From Salvia splendens (taxonomy: Eukaryota > Streptophyta > Magnoliopsida > Lamiales > Lamiaceae), in the NCBI RefSeq assembly GCF_004379255.2, contig NC_056035.1:37452773-37516772 (forward strand): a DNA stretch of 64,000 nt. The letters run 5' to 3'. Numbering within the stretch: the stretch's first letter is position 1; every line of letters starts with the position of its first letter. Shown piece after piece: positions 35,519-47,388 of the stretch. The notes beneath the pieces were generated by a model, which ran no database searches, had not been told where the DNA came from, and was given only the letters and a program-made list of their open reading frames with translations. Position numbers and translations under genes: made by a program.

Positions 35519-36454
35519 TTAGGCCCTGCATATGACTCAATTCTTGATTTAGTAAAGAACATTATTAAATTTCTTTTGAAACTTTGAAGAACATAGAGCT
35601 GCTTCTTGAAGCTTTAATGAATGATGTAACTGGCAAAATATCATTGTTGTCCCTTTTCACCATTATTGAGTTTTAGCAGCGTAACTGTTGTCGAAAATTG
35701 AGGCTCAGAGTAATGGCCCTGTTTTTGGTATATGGATATATCATGCTCTCATTTTCCAGAAAAGATGTTGAAGGCAGATTGGACTATTTTGACAGCTTTG
35801 AAGTCTGGTAAATTTATTCAAATTTATCGTTGAAATTTGGTTGGGTTCATCTAACATTATGCAGGTATGTTTTTGAAAGTTTGTGTTGATATATTTTGTT
35901 TACTTATTTATTGCCAAATAGTCCCATTGGTGCATGAATGGAGTGCCTTTCTATGCTTGCGGTGTCACTTTCCTTTCAAAGATGTGAATTTTATTTTACC
36001 CCCACCAAAAGTCTAAGTGAGACTGGAATACTTCTTTTGTTAAGATTGGAAGTCTTTTTCTTTGAAATTTAGTAACATAGTAACATAGATAGTAACATAG
36101 TAACATAGATAGAAATTTTATGCTATTTCATGGGTACAAGTAACATAGTATAAACAGTGAAATACTATAGTTTTGGAAAAGTGCTTGCCACGCTCCTTCA
36201 AATTTATTAAGTATATAATATTTATGTGCTCATCATGAATGATTGGAGCCTACCAATACCATCAATTAAACATTTATTTTTTCAAGGACTCGCGTCATTT
36301 TTGGTTTTTTTGAACTAGTAGGAGTATATGATTTAAATTAGTGATTTGACTGTACATTGTATGATTAAGGGCATGGCACACATTTCGTCCCCATTCAACC
36401 GTCATCATGTACTATATTATTTATATTAAGGCAGCCACTAGATTCTCAGATATA
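35519..36454. other. spacer, no gene
   Basis: AT-rich. Apart from the short tandem repeat at 36071-36110 nothing is recognised. Confidence 0.4.
36071..36110. repeat. 20-bp unit repeated twice exactly
   Basis: AGTAACATAGTAACATAGAT occurs twice in tandem; the unit itself contains two AGTAACAT half-copies. Confidence 0.9.
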
Positions 36455-36633
36455 CTCCCTCCATCCCGCACTACTTGCACTTATTTCCTTTTTGGGCGTC
36501 CCAAGTTACTTGCACTCTTTCCATTTTTAGTAAAAATTTTCACATACAGCCGTCATTTTTTATTTTCCTATATACTCATTCCTTAATCTCCGTGCCGAAA
36601 AGGAAAGGGGCGAGTAGCCCGGAACGGAGGGAG
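36455..36633. mobile_element. Stowaway-like MITE 1
   Basis: 179 bp, flanked by TA, with ends CTCCCTCCATCCCG and (inverted) CTCCCTCCGTTCCGGG. It has the length, TA target and CTCCCTCCGTCCC-type ends of plant Stowaway elements. Confidence 0.85.
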
Positions 36634-36966
36634 TATAAAATTGTTACATGGTATAATCTCAAGAAGCACTATTATTGGTATCTCTATTTTTGCAAGATTC
36701 GCCCATACTCCTATTAATAATTTATTAAGGATGACTAATTGGTAAATGCCATGAATTCGATTTGGATATTGTTGAATTAAACTATCAAGAGCAAACATAT
36801 AACACACTCAATATATTGTAATAACACCTTAATTGGAAAAGTTTGTACATTGAAAAAGGAAGCATAAAGCGTCAAATCTCGCACAAGCACAACATAAGTA
36901 ACAACATAGTGTACCATGCATAGTTTTATTTTGGCTAAGTTTATTACTCCCTAAGGATTGATCCAT

Positions 36967-38005
36967 CTAGAAGAAAATATTGCTTTGTCCTAGTGCAACA
37001 AACTCATCCATCAACCATGGATCAACAAAGCCAACAGGCTCATCCAACTCGAACTGGGCTGAGAACACGGGTAGCTCGGGTGTCTGAGGATGAGTCGGCT
37101 CCAACCCTAAGAAGCTTTCCAAGCTCGACAGCTCATCCTTGATCGCCTGAGACTCTACACTCTCGAAGCTGTGGTTGGCCTCTGGGCTCAGCACAACTGG
37201 CTGCTCGGGAGCAACAACGCATAGCCTCTTGGGCGGTGGTTGCTCCGGTGGCATTGGTGGCTGATCATGATGGTCGGGAAAGTTGAGCCTGGCCTTGTTG
37301 CCTCGGATGCGCCTAGCCGCCCTATCATAGGCTCGGGCGGCCTCCTCCTGCGAGTTGAAGGTTCCGAGCCACTCCCTAATTCCCTTCTTCGGGTCACGGA
37401 TTTCGGCTGCCCATTTTCCCCATGGCCTCTGCCTTATGCCTCTATACTGGCTCTTCTTAGGCTTCACATTGCCTTCCTCACTCTTTTTACACTTCTCTAT
37501 ATAAACATAGATTTATTTAAAATTATAAAAGCTATATAGTGAAATTGAAGCTCTATACTATAGTTTTCTCTCACCAATTCGGCAATTTCCTACCAACGAA
37601 ATATACTATTCCTAGTAGTAATAGGAGTACTTATTTACTTTTAAAAAAAGAGTACTTATTTACTTTAAAAAAAAGAGTACTTATTTACTTGGTGCAATTT
37701 AATTCACATTAATTGTTGCAACATATCATTAGTTAGCACAAGTTTGTGACTTTAAAAAAATTGTAACACCACATTCATAACCAGTTTTTGCCAAACAAAT
37801 AAAAATAAAAAAAAAAACTCAAAAGTTCTAACTTCTAACCTTTCTGGAGAGATGATTGTTTGGGTTGATTTGGGACATCATCATTTGAAGAATCGAAGCC
37901 CCAAAACTCAGAAATGGTATCAAGCTGAGCCCAGAATTCATCTGGACTTAATTTGCCTTTTTTCTTGACGATTGGATCATCTGAAATTATTGAACCTCCA
38001 CACAT
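36967..38005 (-). CDS. group VII ERF transcription factor (RAP2.12/RAP2.3-like) with N-degron
   Basis: A 231-residue AP2/ERF transcription factor. Exons: 37840-38005 and 36967-37496, with the intron in phase 1. The protein begins [10 protein letters not shown]. Met-Cys-Gly-Gly is the N-degron of ERF-VII factors, whose exposed Cys2 is oxidised by plant cysteine oxidases so that the protein is degraded in air and stabilised in hypoxia. One AP2 domain follows at about residues 73-131 ([39 protein letters not shown]). PPPKR just after it is a likely nuclear signal. The acidic C-terminus ends with [15 protein letters not shown], an activation-type motif of this group. Length is shorter than RAP2.12 and near RAP2.3. 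The leader has a GA repeat (about 38028-38049). Confidence 0.95.
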
Positions 38006-38026
38006 CTTTTCATGTATGCCTTCAAC

Positions 38027-38049
38027 AATAGAGAGAGAGAGAGAGAGAT
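38027..38049. repeat. (GA)n microsatellite in ERF-VII leader
   Basis: A run of about eleven AG dinucleotides lies between the ATG at 38005 and the TATA box, probably within the 5' UTR. Confidence 0.85.
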
Positions 38050-38075
38050 GAGGAGAGGGGGAATGAATTCTCTAG

Positions 38076-38082
38076 ATTTATA
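38076..38082 (-). promoter_or_regulatory. TATA box of ERF-VII gene
   Basis: TATAAAT on the minus strand, 71 bp before the ATG. Confidence 0.65.
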
Positions 38083-40897
38083 GAGGTTCGGTTGGCTATG
38101 ATTATAATTATAAAAAAATGAAAGGACATATGTTACAATTTTAAAACTAAATTGCAATTTTAATTTTTTTTTTGGAGGTTTGTGATCCTACGGTGGAGAT
38201 TGGGCGGGCCGGATTTCGATGGTTGGATCGTAGGTGATGGTGGGCCCTTGCGTGATGTCAAAAGTTGGATTTGTTAACTTTTATTTTATTTTTCTTTAAA
38301 TCATTGCAAGTAGGGAAGAAGTCACAAGGAAATAAGTTACAGTAGTAGAAGTAGTACTATATTGGAATCTAGGTTCGATTTTATTTCAGTGTTTTAATAG
38401 ATTGGGTTTTAATAAAAAATATTTATACTCCTTTCAAAGAAAAAAATACTACCAATAATTATTTTAGGATTATTGAGAAAATTTGGAGAATGGGTAGCAT
38501 GATGTTTTGATTGGATCAATCAAGTTATAAAAAGTTGGTATTGGTGGTGTTATATACTCCTATATATAGTAGTAGTATATTAAAATTCCCAATAGACTCC
38601 TCTTATTTCCCTTTATTAGAGGTTTAGTATTATATAAACAATTATAATGACATGCAAAATAATCCATCCATTTTTTTTCTTGGGTTGGATTTAAAGATTT
38701 TTATTTTTTTTTTCTTTTGTAATACTATATGATTTATAAAATTTCAATTAATATACGGCTGAAAAGGCTGTAAAGTTAAGAAAAAGTAGATCATGTTTTT
38801 CGAAGATGAAATCTCCAATAGTTTTCCTATTTCGTGAGTTCAATTAGAAAGGAATCATTACTTTTGAACACGTTCTATTGCAAGCGTTCGTTATTTTTTG
38901 TGACGCACATATTAAAGAAAGCCTTGTTTTGTGTTTAAAGTAGTACTCTCACTCTACTGACATTACCCCTTTTTCCGTTTTGAAAATTTTTGTATATTTT
39001 ATGAATTATTAATAGTGAAAAAATTAATACTCAATTGAAATACTTATAGCTTACTCTTATTTTTGGAATATTGATCTTTATCATGTGCAATGTACAATTT
39101 ATTTTATGAATTACTAATAATGAGGCAATCCAAAAATAAATATCAGCTCTTGAAATACTTATAGAGGCTTATTATTTTTGGAATATTGATCTTGATCATG
39201 TGCAATGTACTTACTGCTATCATTACGTTCAGTTTATTTATAAAATAAAAAAACATCAACGGCGTAAGAAAAGATAATTATGGAGTGCCAAAAAAAAAAG
39301 CATAATGTGATTTTTTAATAATTAAAATATAATTAAATTCATTTATCATTTTATTCAAAGAAGGGAATATTGTGATTTGCAATGTTTTAAATATCCATAA
39401 TAAGTCTAATGCTAGGAATTTACTATCTACGTATTTGGTATTTGTTGTACATTACTTATACCACTAATATTTCATTCTGGGCTTGCCCTATTTCGCTGAA
39501 GGCCAATTGTGGCCCGCCCAACTCGTCTTTTGATCCGGCCCATCTATTTGACACACGTTTTAAGAGGCGGCGTAGAACCTTCGTAATTTATTGAGTCATC
39601 ATTTAATTATTTTATGGAAATTAGTGGAGGAAGAATCGAACGATATTACCAACTTGCTCAAAGATAATATTGTGTATTTAAAAAAGAATTCAATTTCAAA
39701 TTCTCCTCTCAAATGGGCTTTAAGAAATCGAGAAATTGCTCAATTTGTTGATCAAGATCTTCGACTTTTAGCTTCATAATTACAAGATCACGAACATATC
39801 CACAATAGTTTGCTAGCAAAACTATAAAATATTACGATTACTCAATCGCATTTATATCCCATGTATGCAAATCGCCCAAAAGTGTAAATATATTAGTAGT
39901 AGAGGGCAAATGGTTTGGTTAATATTTAGTTGAAATTGCAATAGTATTAAATATTGCCTGACCGTTAAATATTGAATTTTAATATTTTTTCAATACATTC
40001 AGCTATAAACTGAACCACATCGTCAATTTGAAAAAAAATGTACGCCAAATGAATAACATAGTATAAATAGGAAATAAGAATATTTCGTCATATCAAGATT
40101 GAGATATGCGTGATGTTTAAAATTGAGGAATGAACAAGAACTTGACCAAATTTTATGATATTTTAAGCAATTTATAGTAATATTTACTATAAAATATATT
40201 AAAATGTTTTTTTATATATATAAGGATCGATAAAGATTTTAATTGATAATCATCGGTTTGAAAGCGCATAGTTAAGAGAAACTGTTTTTGTGTGACGTTG
40301 AAAGATTATATTTTGCATTGATTGCGAGCAAGAAAGTAACACTCCTATTAGAAATTTGGTTTTCTCATCTTTAAATGATGGAAAAGGTACAAATATAAGT
40401 GTACCAAATTATTAATATTCATATTTGCTGATTATTCGATTTTGGTGTCCAAGTTATCATGATTCAATATACATAGCTAATAAATGCAGTAATACGGGCC
40501 CAGACGTGAGCACATAGCCGGCCCAATAGAGTAGAGAGACAGACCCATCCATTGAGCCCAACAAGAGTGTCCAAGTTATTGTTTTTGCGTATTATTAATA
40601 TATTCTTGTCCAGCACACCACCATAATTAATTTTTAAATATTTACATGTTTAAAAAAATTAATCATCTTAACTAGTTGTATGGCATCAAATCCTCTTAGA
40701 AAAGAAAAACCATATATATTCAACAAATATTAACAAGAAGATTAATTATGGAAAGAGCAAAGCCTTAAGCACTTTGATCATGATGAAACACATTAAATAC
40801 TACATATATCTAGTTACAACATACTACAAAATTAAACCTCCAAATTGAGTAAAGCAACATAGATACATAGACCTAGAGATAGTAGCATGAGTTGTAA
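38083..40897. other. 2.8-kb AT-rich spacer, ERF promoter side
   Basis: Promoter side of the ERF-VII gene and 3' flank of the first small-protein gene. It holds the imperfect 105-bp tandem duplication at 39001-39210 and otherwise no gene or bounded element. The short open frames at 39409-39779 show no motif. Confidence 0.4.
39001..39210. repeat. imperfect 105-bp tandem duplication
   Basis: Copies at about 39001-39105 and 39106-39210 both begin ATGAATTA and share GAAATACTTATAG, TTTTTGGAATATTGATCTT and ATCATGTGCAATGTAC in order. Confidence 0.8.
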
Positions 40898-41116
40898 TTA
40901 AAGGCGATATATTCTCCTCCCCTCCATCACAAGCACCCCTCCATATTTCTTGGCAGCTTGGTTGCTGTCAATGGTCTTTGGAATTGGAGCTGCACCGAAA
41001 TTCCTCCATGGATTCTGCACCGAATCGCGCTCCATTCGCCTCATCCGGCTGTACATCTCCTCCATCATTACAAACTCTTGAGCAATCTTCTTGAGGTTTT
41101 CTTGATGATTGGCCAT
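40898..41116 (-). CDS. small-protein family member A (72 aa), function unknown
   Basis: A single-exon gene at the edge of a same-strand array. It has the array's two motifs in diverged form. The N-terminus ENLKKIAQEFVMMEEMY aligns with EDLVRIGKEGFDIIDQLY of members D and E, lacking one Gly. The C-terminus IDSNQAAKKYGGVLVMEGRR corresponds to the E-V-x-x-F-x-D-x-V-x-x-x-D-Y-x-K-R end of the others. The middle linker is short. It is charged and Met-rich with no signal peptide or membrane segment. The start at 41116 (MANHQ) is preferred over ATG 41128 because all members start M-A. TATAAATA lies at 41198-41205. I do not recognise a named family. Confidence 0.65.
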   Translation of the reverse strand: MANHQENLKKIAQEFVMMEEMYSRMRRMERDSVQNPWRNFGAAPIPKTIDSNQAAKKYGGVLVMEGRRIYRL

Positions 41117-41197
41117 GTTTGATAACACAAGTAGTAGTAGTAGTAGTATTTTGTGTGTGTTTTAATTTGTTGATGAAAATGGAGAGGAAATGAGAGT

Positions 41198-41205
41198 TAT
41201 TTATA
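41198..41205 (-). promoter_or_regulatory. TATA box of small-protein gene A
   Basis: TATAAATA on the minus strand, 82 bp before the ATG. A (TAG)n run at about 41130-41147 lies in the leader. Confidence 0.65.
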
Positions 41206-42008
41206 GGGATGGAGGCCTCTTGGAATCCCATCTTTTTAAATATAGTGTTAATTCCTATGTAGTTGAAGGGTGCGTGTGATGCACGATTTGAACTAAAATA
41301 TAAATATGGTACTACTAATTTTAATTACATGAGAACAAGAAACGTGAATAAATTAAATATGATGATATATATGAATCATGCATAATCAAATAAAATTTGT
41401 TTTATATAGTGTTGCGTTAGGGTGAGACGACACTTTTAACGCTACGACTAAATCTCATCCATTAGATAAAAAATATACACCGGCATAACATTGAATTTAC
41501 TAAAGCACAATACTTGTATATTAATCCTACAATAATTAAGGAACAACAAATTTGACAAAATACACTACAACATAACATTGAATTAGCATTAGAATAAAGT
41601 TAGTGCCGATTGTCATTGAAAAAGAAAGCCACCACAACAAATATGAAAACACATTTAGCATAACATTAAATATAAGTTATGCTACAGTAAAAATCACTGG
41701 ATTATCCTAAATAAATAAATTAAAATAAAGATATACAGACAATTAATTAGTGGCTGTAGCTATATAGATTAATTATGGAATAAATTTTGTTACTATTGAA
41801 TCGCTAATGAGATATTTTACTTAGATGTAACTTGCCTATAGCCTTAACGTAATGATTGTTATTCTTCTCACCTTTCTTTTACATTAATTTATTCAAATAT
41901 ACTTGTGTGATTCCAACTGAGATTAAATTATACTTGCACAACATATAAACAAAGCTTTATAAAAACCATATAAAAACGACACGATTGATATCTTGATCAA
42001 TACTCTTA
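41206..42008. other. spacer between small-protein gene A and the Pack-MITE
   Basis: AT-rich with no gene; contains the upstream flank of gene A. Confidence 0.4.
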
Positions 42009-43018
42009 GGGCCTGTTCAAGGTAATTGAAAAGAGCAGATATGAGCTTATATCTTGGACTTGGTGGGTGTTCAAGCTACAAGGTAAAGCCTACTCAAGCC
42101 CGTTGTTTTTTTCCGGGCCCGCACTGTTCATTTATGAGATACACTGAATCTATTTCAGGCAAAGGAGATGCTTTATGATTTGTGAATAGCAATTCGGATC
42201 CAGATAAGAATGCAAATTTACCATTTTGTCCCTAAAATGTTTAAATCACACGCTGGAGTGTACTCAAGGACGATTCCGGAGAAATATCGTTCATTTTGTT
42301 CCTTCAACGGCAATCGGGCGGAGAAATTCCGCAACGGCGCCTTATCGTCGCAATCAAATCCGTCCTCGATTCATCCCGTAACTCAACGGATCGTAGCGGA
42401 ATTCGACGGAGACCTGCCTCTTATGCTTAGCCCCCGGAAGCCCTAGAATCGTGAGGCACTTGTCCTTGATCTCCGATAGCGAGTGGTCATGCGGTCCTTT
42501 AGCTTTGATCCAGATCACCGCGGGGTTGTCGTCGGACGTGGACAACGGAGAGTGGTGGAGGGGGAAGTGGGTGTCGTCTCGACGGCCGAAGCAGCAGGAG
42601 AAGCTGAGAGATTCCTTGAGCTTGTGCTTGAAGGAAGGGGGAACGGAGGGTTAAAATGTTAAAAATCGGAGAGTATCGTTCATACCTTTCCCGTTCCGGT
42701 TTCCCGACTGCATCGAATTGTTTGTCTTCGTCAATCAGCAAACAATAGCAGCACCTTTATTTATCCCCAAATTTGGATTGAAATGGAATAGGTTTTGCGC
42801 GTAAACCAAATTCATGGCAGGCTTCCAAAATTGACGAGGGCAGATTAGGAATTATACATTGTTAAATAAAAAACACAAAAATTACATCGCCTATATCCGA
42901 ACCCATTTTTGCAAACTTGAACGCAATGAACACTATTAAAATACAGTAGTGGAACAGTGGGGAATTTGGATCAGAAATGATTTGGGCATATATCATTCCA
43001 CATAACTTGAACAGGCCC
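42009..43018. mobile_element. PIF/Harbinger-like Pack-MITE carrying a gene fragment
   Basis: 1,010 bp bounded by perfect 13-bp inverted ends GGGCCTGTTCAAG / CTTGAACAGGCCC and by TTA on both sides (42006-42008, 43019-43021), the PIF/Harbinger target. It encodes no transposase. The middle (about 42290-42740) is GC-rich and contains an open minus-strand frame resembling an ordinary plant gene, so the element seems to have picked up host sequence. Confidence 0.8.
42354..42650 (-). pseudogene. captured fragment of a plant gene (UCP031279-like)
   Basis: An open stretch of 98 codons with no start of its own, inside the inverted repeats of the element at 42009-43018. It reads through PPSFKHKLKESL, SCCFGRRDD, PAVIWIKAKG, SLSEIKDKC and VEFRYDPLSYGMN. 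This order (Cys pair, W-I-x-x-K, E-I-K-x-K-C, F-R-Y-D-P-L-S-Y-x-x-N) is that of a conserved plant protein family of unknown function annotated as UCP031279. The fragment stops just after the FRYDPLSY block, where full-length members continue. Base composition is clearly richer in GC than the flanks. The donor gene is not in this window. Family naming is from memory and moderate. Confidence 0.6.
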
Positions 43019-46000
43019 TTAGATCGTTTAAAAGTTGGAAAGTGATTCCGTTTTATATAATTATAATCTTTTGAGTACTAATTAAATAGATTAATTAAGG
43101 AAAAAGAAGAATCCGATCTTCATAAAAGAAATTTCAAATAATTGTGACTCGGTCGAACAAGAAATCTGCCTACGTGGAAAAGCAGTGTACATCGAATTAC
43201 ATGTAGATTTTTATTAAATGATTAAAAAAGAACTTACCTAACTGCGTGCATTTTCTTTACTAGAGCTTGGCACAAATCTAAGTTTTATGCTGCCTATAAT
43301 AAGACTCCTTTAGTAAAGTGAAAGACATATAATTGTAGTGTTTTAGACTTTACAAATTCTCCACTCTTTTTCATTGCTTGCTTTCTTTCTTTTTTTCACA
43401 TCATGAAAAATATTTATTTTCATATTTTCGGTGATCATTAAATAAAATCATAGTAGTGGAAGATTGATAATGACCCAACGCAATAAGATATATACTCCAA
43501 TTAGATTTATTACAAAAATTCTTAATTTGAGCAAGAATCTGATCTCCTACTTTAGAGTCTAAACAAGATATAATACGAGTTGACACACACGATAACGACC
43601 CAAACCTAATTACATGATCAAAATCTAATGTTACACGATTAAAACTTGATATTACCTATATTAAACCTTATTTGTCATTTACTTTTTATTATAGGACTAT
43701 TTAGTAAGTATGTCATACATTCCGTATTAACTCATTCACATTTTTTGTAAATTTCATATATTAATGTAGAATCCACATTGCATTGATTTTTTATGCTTAT
43801 TTTTTTATATTTCTTAAATTTGAGCCGAGTCAAAAGTGGGACACATATTTACGGACGGATGGAATAAGTTGTAAGATGGGACCACCTTTAGATAAATACA
43901 TCGGAGATTTAATACATAAAAAGGAAAAATTATTTTATTTTCATTTTTTACTTTTATATGAAAATTAAGTCTATAGCATCACCTCACCTGAACAAAACAA
44001 AATAAAATATATCACAACATTCATTTTTAGTTTTTGTTACACACTAACAAGTCACAACTAATTAAAATTCAAGAACTATAACTAAATAATTTTTTTCAAA
44101 AGAGTATCAATCTTACTTGTCATGCATTTAACTCCTCAAACTAGAATCCAAATGAATAAATAAGCTTAAAACCACATGAAAATAAGATGGACTCGACAAA
44201 CTAACTTAGAATTGATTCCATTTTCCGATTAATTCGAAAAAATAAATATCTTTTACTACTATGACAGGTTCTTGTAATGCAGACTAGAAATCTCTAATAC
44301 ATTTCGGTGATATAAATGGAAATTTCTTTGGAGAAAGAAATCAGTCAAGATTTGATGAAGAAAAGAAGAAGAATATTGTTGTCGTAACTTGCATAGTGAA
44401 AAAGCAAGCTTTTATTCAAGATTAGTGCTATTCTTTTGTTCCAGGCTAATTTTGATGATATAGTGTTGAGCACACTGCATTTCACATGCTGGACCAGATA
44501 CATTTAATTAGAACAATGAATTTTAATTTCTTATAAAGCTGAGAGTTTTATGAGAATTTATTTGTAAAAATTAAATGTCTTTTTCCTATTCCTTTTTATT
44601 GTTAAATATTGTAGAACAAGTTTATCACTGAAAATAAAAATAATTTGGACCCATCAGTTTCTACGGTTCTACCCCGTATATATTTTGAAGAATCACATTC
44701 TTTTGAATATCACAAATTTAGTGACAACTTTTGATTATTGTGCAAACTATGCATGCCCATTTTTTTTGTTTACAATTTTATTGTTCGTACACATGTATTA
44801 ATTGCACGTCAAACACTAAAATTATTGATAGTGTTTACAGAATTTAATAAAACCTACGAAGTTTTAAAAGTCGAATTTGCACTGTAATTTTTTGCGCAAT
44901 TAAATTCTAGAATTCTGGACGAAAATACTATAGCCTTATTTAATTAACTGGAATACCAAAAAAAGCACCAATACAATTAATCCTTAATTGAGGAAATGAG
45001 TCTTAAATAATTAGGTTAACTCTGGTATAAAAGATTCAGATGCTGGATTGACTAATTGACTTGGAATTGATTCAATTTTCCAATTAATTACGATTCTTTT
45101 TAATCCAACAGACCAACAATTAGGCACTGGAAAAAGGGCTAAGAATATATACGAAAAAGAACATTCTTATTATTCACACTCGATCTTGGGAATATTTTAT
45201 TTGTAGGACTGGTGTATAAATTCTAAAGAGGCTTGGAATTTGGGAGACCAAATCAAAATATATTTGAAGTTTTGTGTGAAGTACACCTAGCTTCTCAAAG
45301 CTAATTAATACCCCCATCTCACAAAATAATAATAATAGTTTAATTTAATAATAATAATAATAAATGTAGTTTAATTTAATAATAATTTATTAATGAGTAA
45401 GTAACTTCGACCCCAATTTCTGTTTTAATTATAGACTACTTTACAAAATTCAATAATAATTGAAAGCTAAGGTTATTACTGAAACGGTTTATATATACAT
45501 CGTGTCTAAATTTAAATCGAACTAAAGTTGGTGGATTGCTTTAACAAAAAATCATGTCGTTAAGTTGCATAATATTCCTATGGGTCATGCTGTACATTCA
45601 TTATTATGAAATTTATTGTTTTTACTCTTATGGGCTTCTCAATCAGTTTCCAGTAATGGACTGATATAGAAGCATAAAATAAAAAGACCTCGTTTACATT
45701 TGAGTATTCGTAATTAAATTTCTGGCTATTACTTTTATATATGAAAAATTAAAAACACAAATTGATCCAATATACTGTATATACTAGTTTAAGTTAAAAC
45801 ACAAATTATGTACTGGTACTGGAAGTGATGATTGAATTACTCCAATTTATAGGAGAGGATACATACCAAAAATAAAAAGATAAGTATTTCTTTCCTTGGT
45901 AACAAATCCTTTATTTAAGAAGGGGGAGAAAAAAATGAGAAAGAGATGGGAATAATTACATGGACGGTCAAAGAATCAATTTAACCTTGGAAGATTCGAT

Positions 46001-46581
46001 CTACTCAAAATTTCTTCACTCACTATTATTGTACGTTTACTGGATATATTATACATTCCACCAAGAAAACAAACGAATCATAATTGATATACTCAATTAA
46101 AGAGATGTACGAAGACTAAACCAATTACTTTTAGAACCAAAATTGAGCGTGTAAAGAAAAAAGAAGTTTAGGAAACAATTGTCCACAAAATGTTAATATT
46201 CTTTTGTTTTTTTTGGATGTTTTTTGTATGTGTCCCCTAATTTATTACAGAAATGAATATGCATGATCATATCACTTCTATATATATTTAAAATTTGTAC
46301 AAAGAATGGTACTCCAATTATAATAATTTTAACTTAATTATTATAATGTAATTAACGTGGCCAATCATCTTTTCAAAAGTGAGGGTTTTTTATACTTGTG
46401 AAAATAAGACTATGTTAAGAATAAAACACACAACACATAGTGCAGCAACATGCAATTATATAGACAAGATAGATGATATATATATAACATCTGCATCAAG
46501 AGCAGTAGAACATAAGATTTTACATTACTCCAAGGCAATATATATTCTTACAAATAAAGTCGGGAAACAGCATTGTTATCG
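43019..46581. other. 3.6-kb spacer between small-protein genes A and B
   Basis: AT-rich. No gene is supported. Sequence at about 45035-45105 (ATGCTGGATTGACT, GGAATTGATTCAATTTTCC) is repeated in diverged form at about 44190-44230 and again at 48790-48840, downstream of gene C, which suggests old duplication of gene-flanking DNA. (AAT)n runs lie at about 45328-45362. Confidence 0.4.
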
Positions 46582-46917
46582 CTAATTAAGCGCGTTTTTA
46601 AGCATAGTCCTTCGCCTCTGGAAATCCATGAAAACTGCAGCATCATGACGAATAGATGACGCTTCATGGGCTGTTATTACAGGAGTAACTTCATGTGATG
46701 AATGAAGTCGAGCCGCGTGATAAACTAGGGATTCTTGAGGCTGATGAACATAGTGGCAGAGTGGTTGAATCCTTCTGTGTATAACTGTTTGATGAGGAGG
46801 ATGACGAGGAGGAAGAGGAGCTCGATTTTTTTGTGGTTTGCCAGATTTTAACATGTGTTGCTCGAGTATTGCAAAGCCGTCGCAGCCAATTTCGTAGAGA
46901 TCTGCTTGGTGAGCCAT
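46582..46917 (-). CDS. small-protein family member B (111 aa), function unknown
   Basis: A single-exon gene, longest of the array. It starts MAHQADLYEIGCDGFAILEQ, matching the family N-terminus [DE]-L-x2-[IVA]-G-x-[DE]-G-F-x-[IL]-[IL]-[ED]. The centre is rich in Pro, His, Arg and Gln with LPPRHPPHQ and QPQESLVYHAARLH. The C-terminus VITAHEASSIRHDAAVFMDF followed by QRRR matches the family end motif. There are fourteen His. No signal peptide or transmembrane segment is present. TATATAAG at 46985-46992 is 68 bp before the ATG. Function not recognised; the conserved ends and open frame with a good promoter support a real gene. Confidence 0.75.
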   Translation of the reverse strand: MAHQADLYEIGCDGFAILEQHMLKSGKPQKNRAPLPPRHPPHQTVIHRRIQPLCHYVHQPQESLVYHAARLHSSHEVTPVITAHEASSIRHDAAVFMDFQRRRTMLKNALN

Positions 46918-46984
46918 TTTTGTATGGATATATTTTATGTAAGAAGATTTGAATTTGTTGAGGAAATGTGGGAGGGATGATGGA

Positions 46985-46992
46985 CTTATATA
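46985..46992 (-). promoter_or_regulatory. TATA box of small-protein gene B
   Basis: TATATAAG on the minus strand, 68 bp before the ATG. Confidence 0.6.
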
Positions 46993-47135
46993 CTACTATG
47001 GAGGAGAGTATTGGTTCCCATAAGATAGGTATCAGATTTCTTCTATAAACAAATTGTATTATGATTCAAGACTCATAACATAATCTAGGCTAACATAAAT
47101 TAAAGAGACTGTTAAAATATTTGATTTGCCTAGTA

Positions 47136-47388
47136 CTCCCTCCGTCCCAGATAGTTTGTCTCACTTTGACCGGCCACGAGTTTTAAAAAATGTAATGAAA
47201 AGTGAGTTGAAAAAGTTAGTGGAATGTGGATCCCACTTTTATATATTAGTTTTATAATAAAATGTGAGTAAGAATGAGTTAATGGAATATGAGGTCCACT
47301 ACCAAAAATGGTAAAAAGTGAAATGAGACAAATTATGTGGGACGAACCGAAATGGAAAAATGAGACAAACTATCTGGGACGGAGGGAG
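47136..47388. mobile_element. Stowaway-like MITE 2
   Basis: 253 bp between TA dinucleotides; nearly perfect inverted ends CTCCCTCCGTCCCAGATAGT extend beyond 20 bp. It lies about 220 bp upstream of small-protein gene B. Confidence 0.9.

Noticed and set aside
36475..36717. 80-codon open frame near the ERF gene
   Set aside because: Most of it is inside Stowaway-like MITE 1 and has no conserved motif.
42354..42545. 63-codon open frame as an independent gene
   Set aside because: It lies inside a 1-kb inverted-repeat element, lacks a start of its own and ends just after a conserved block; treated as a captured fragment.
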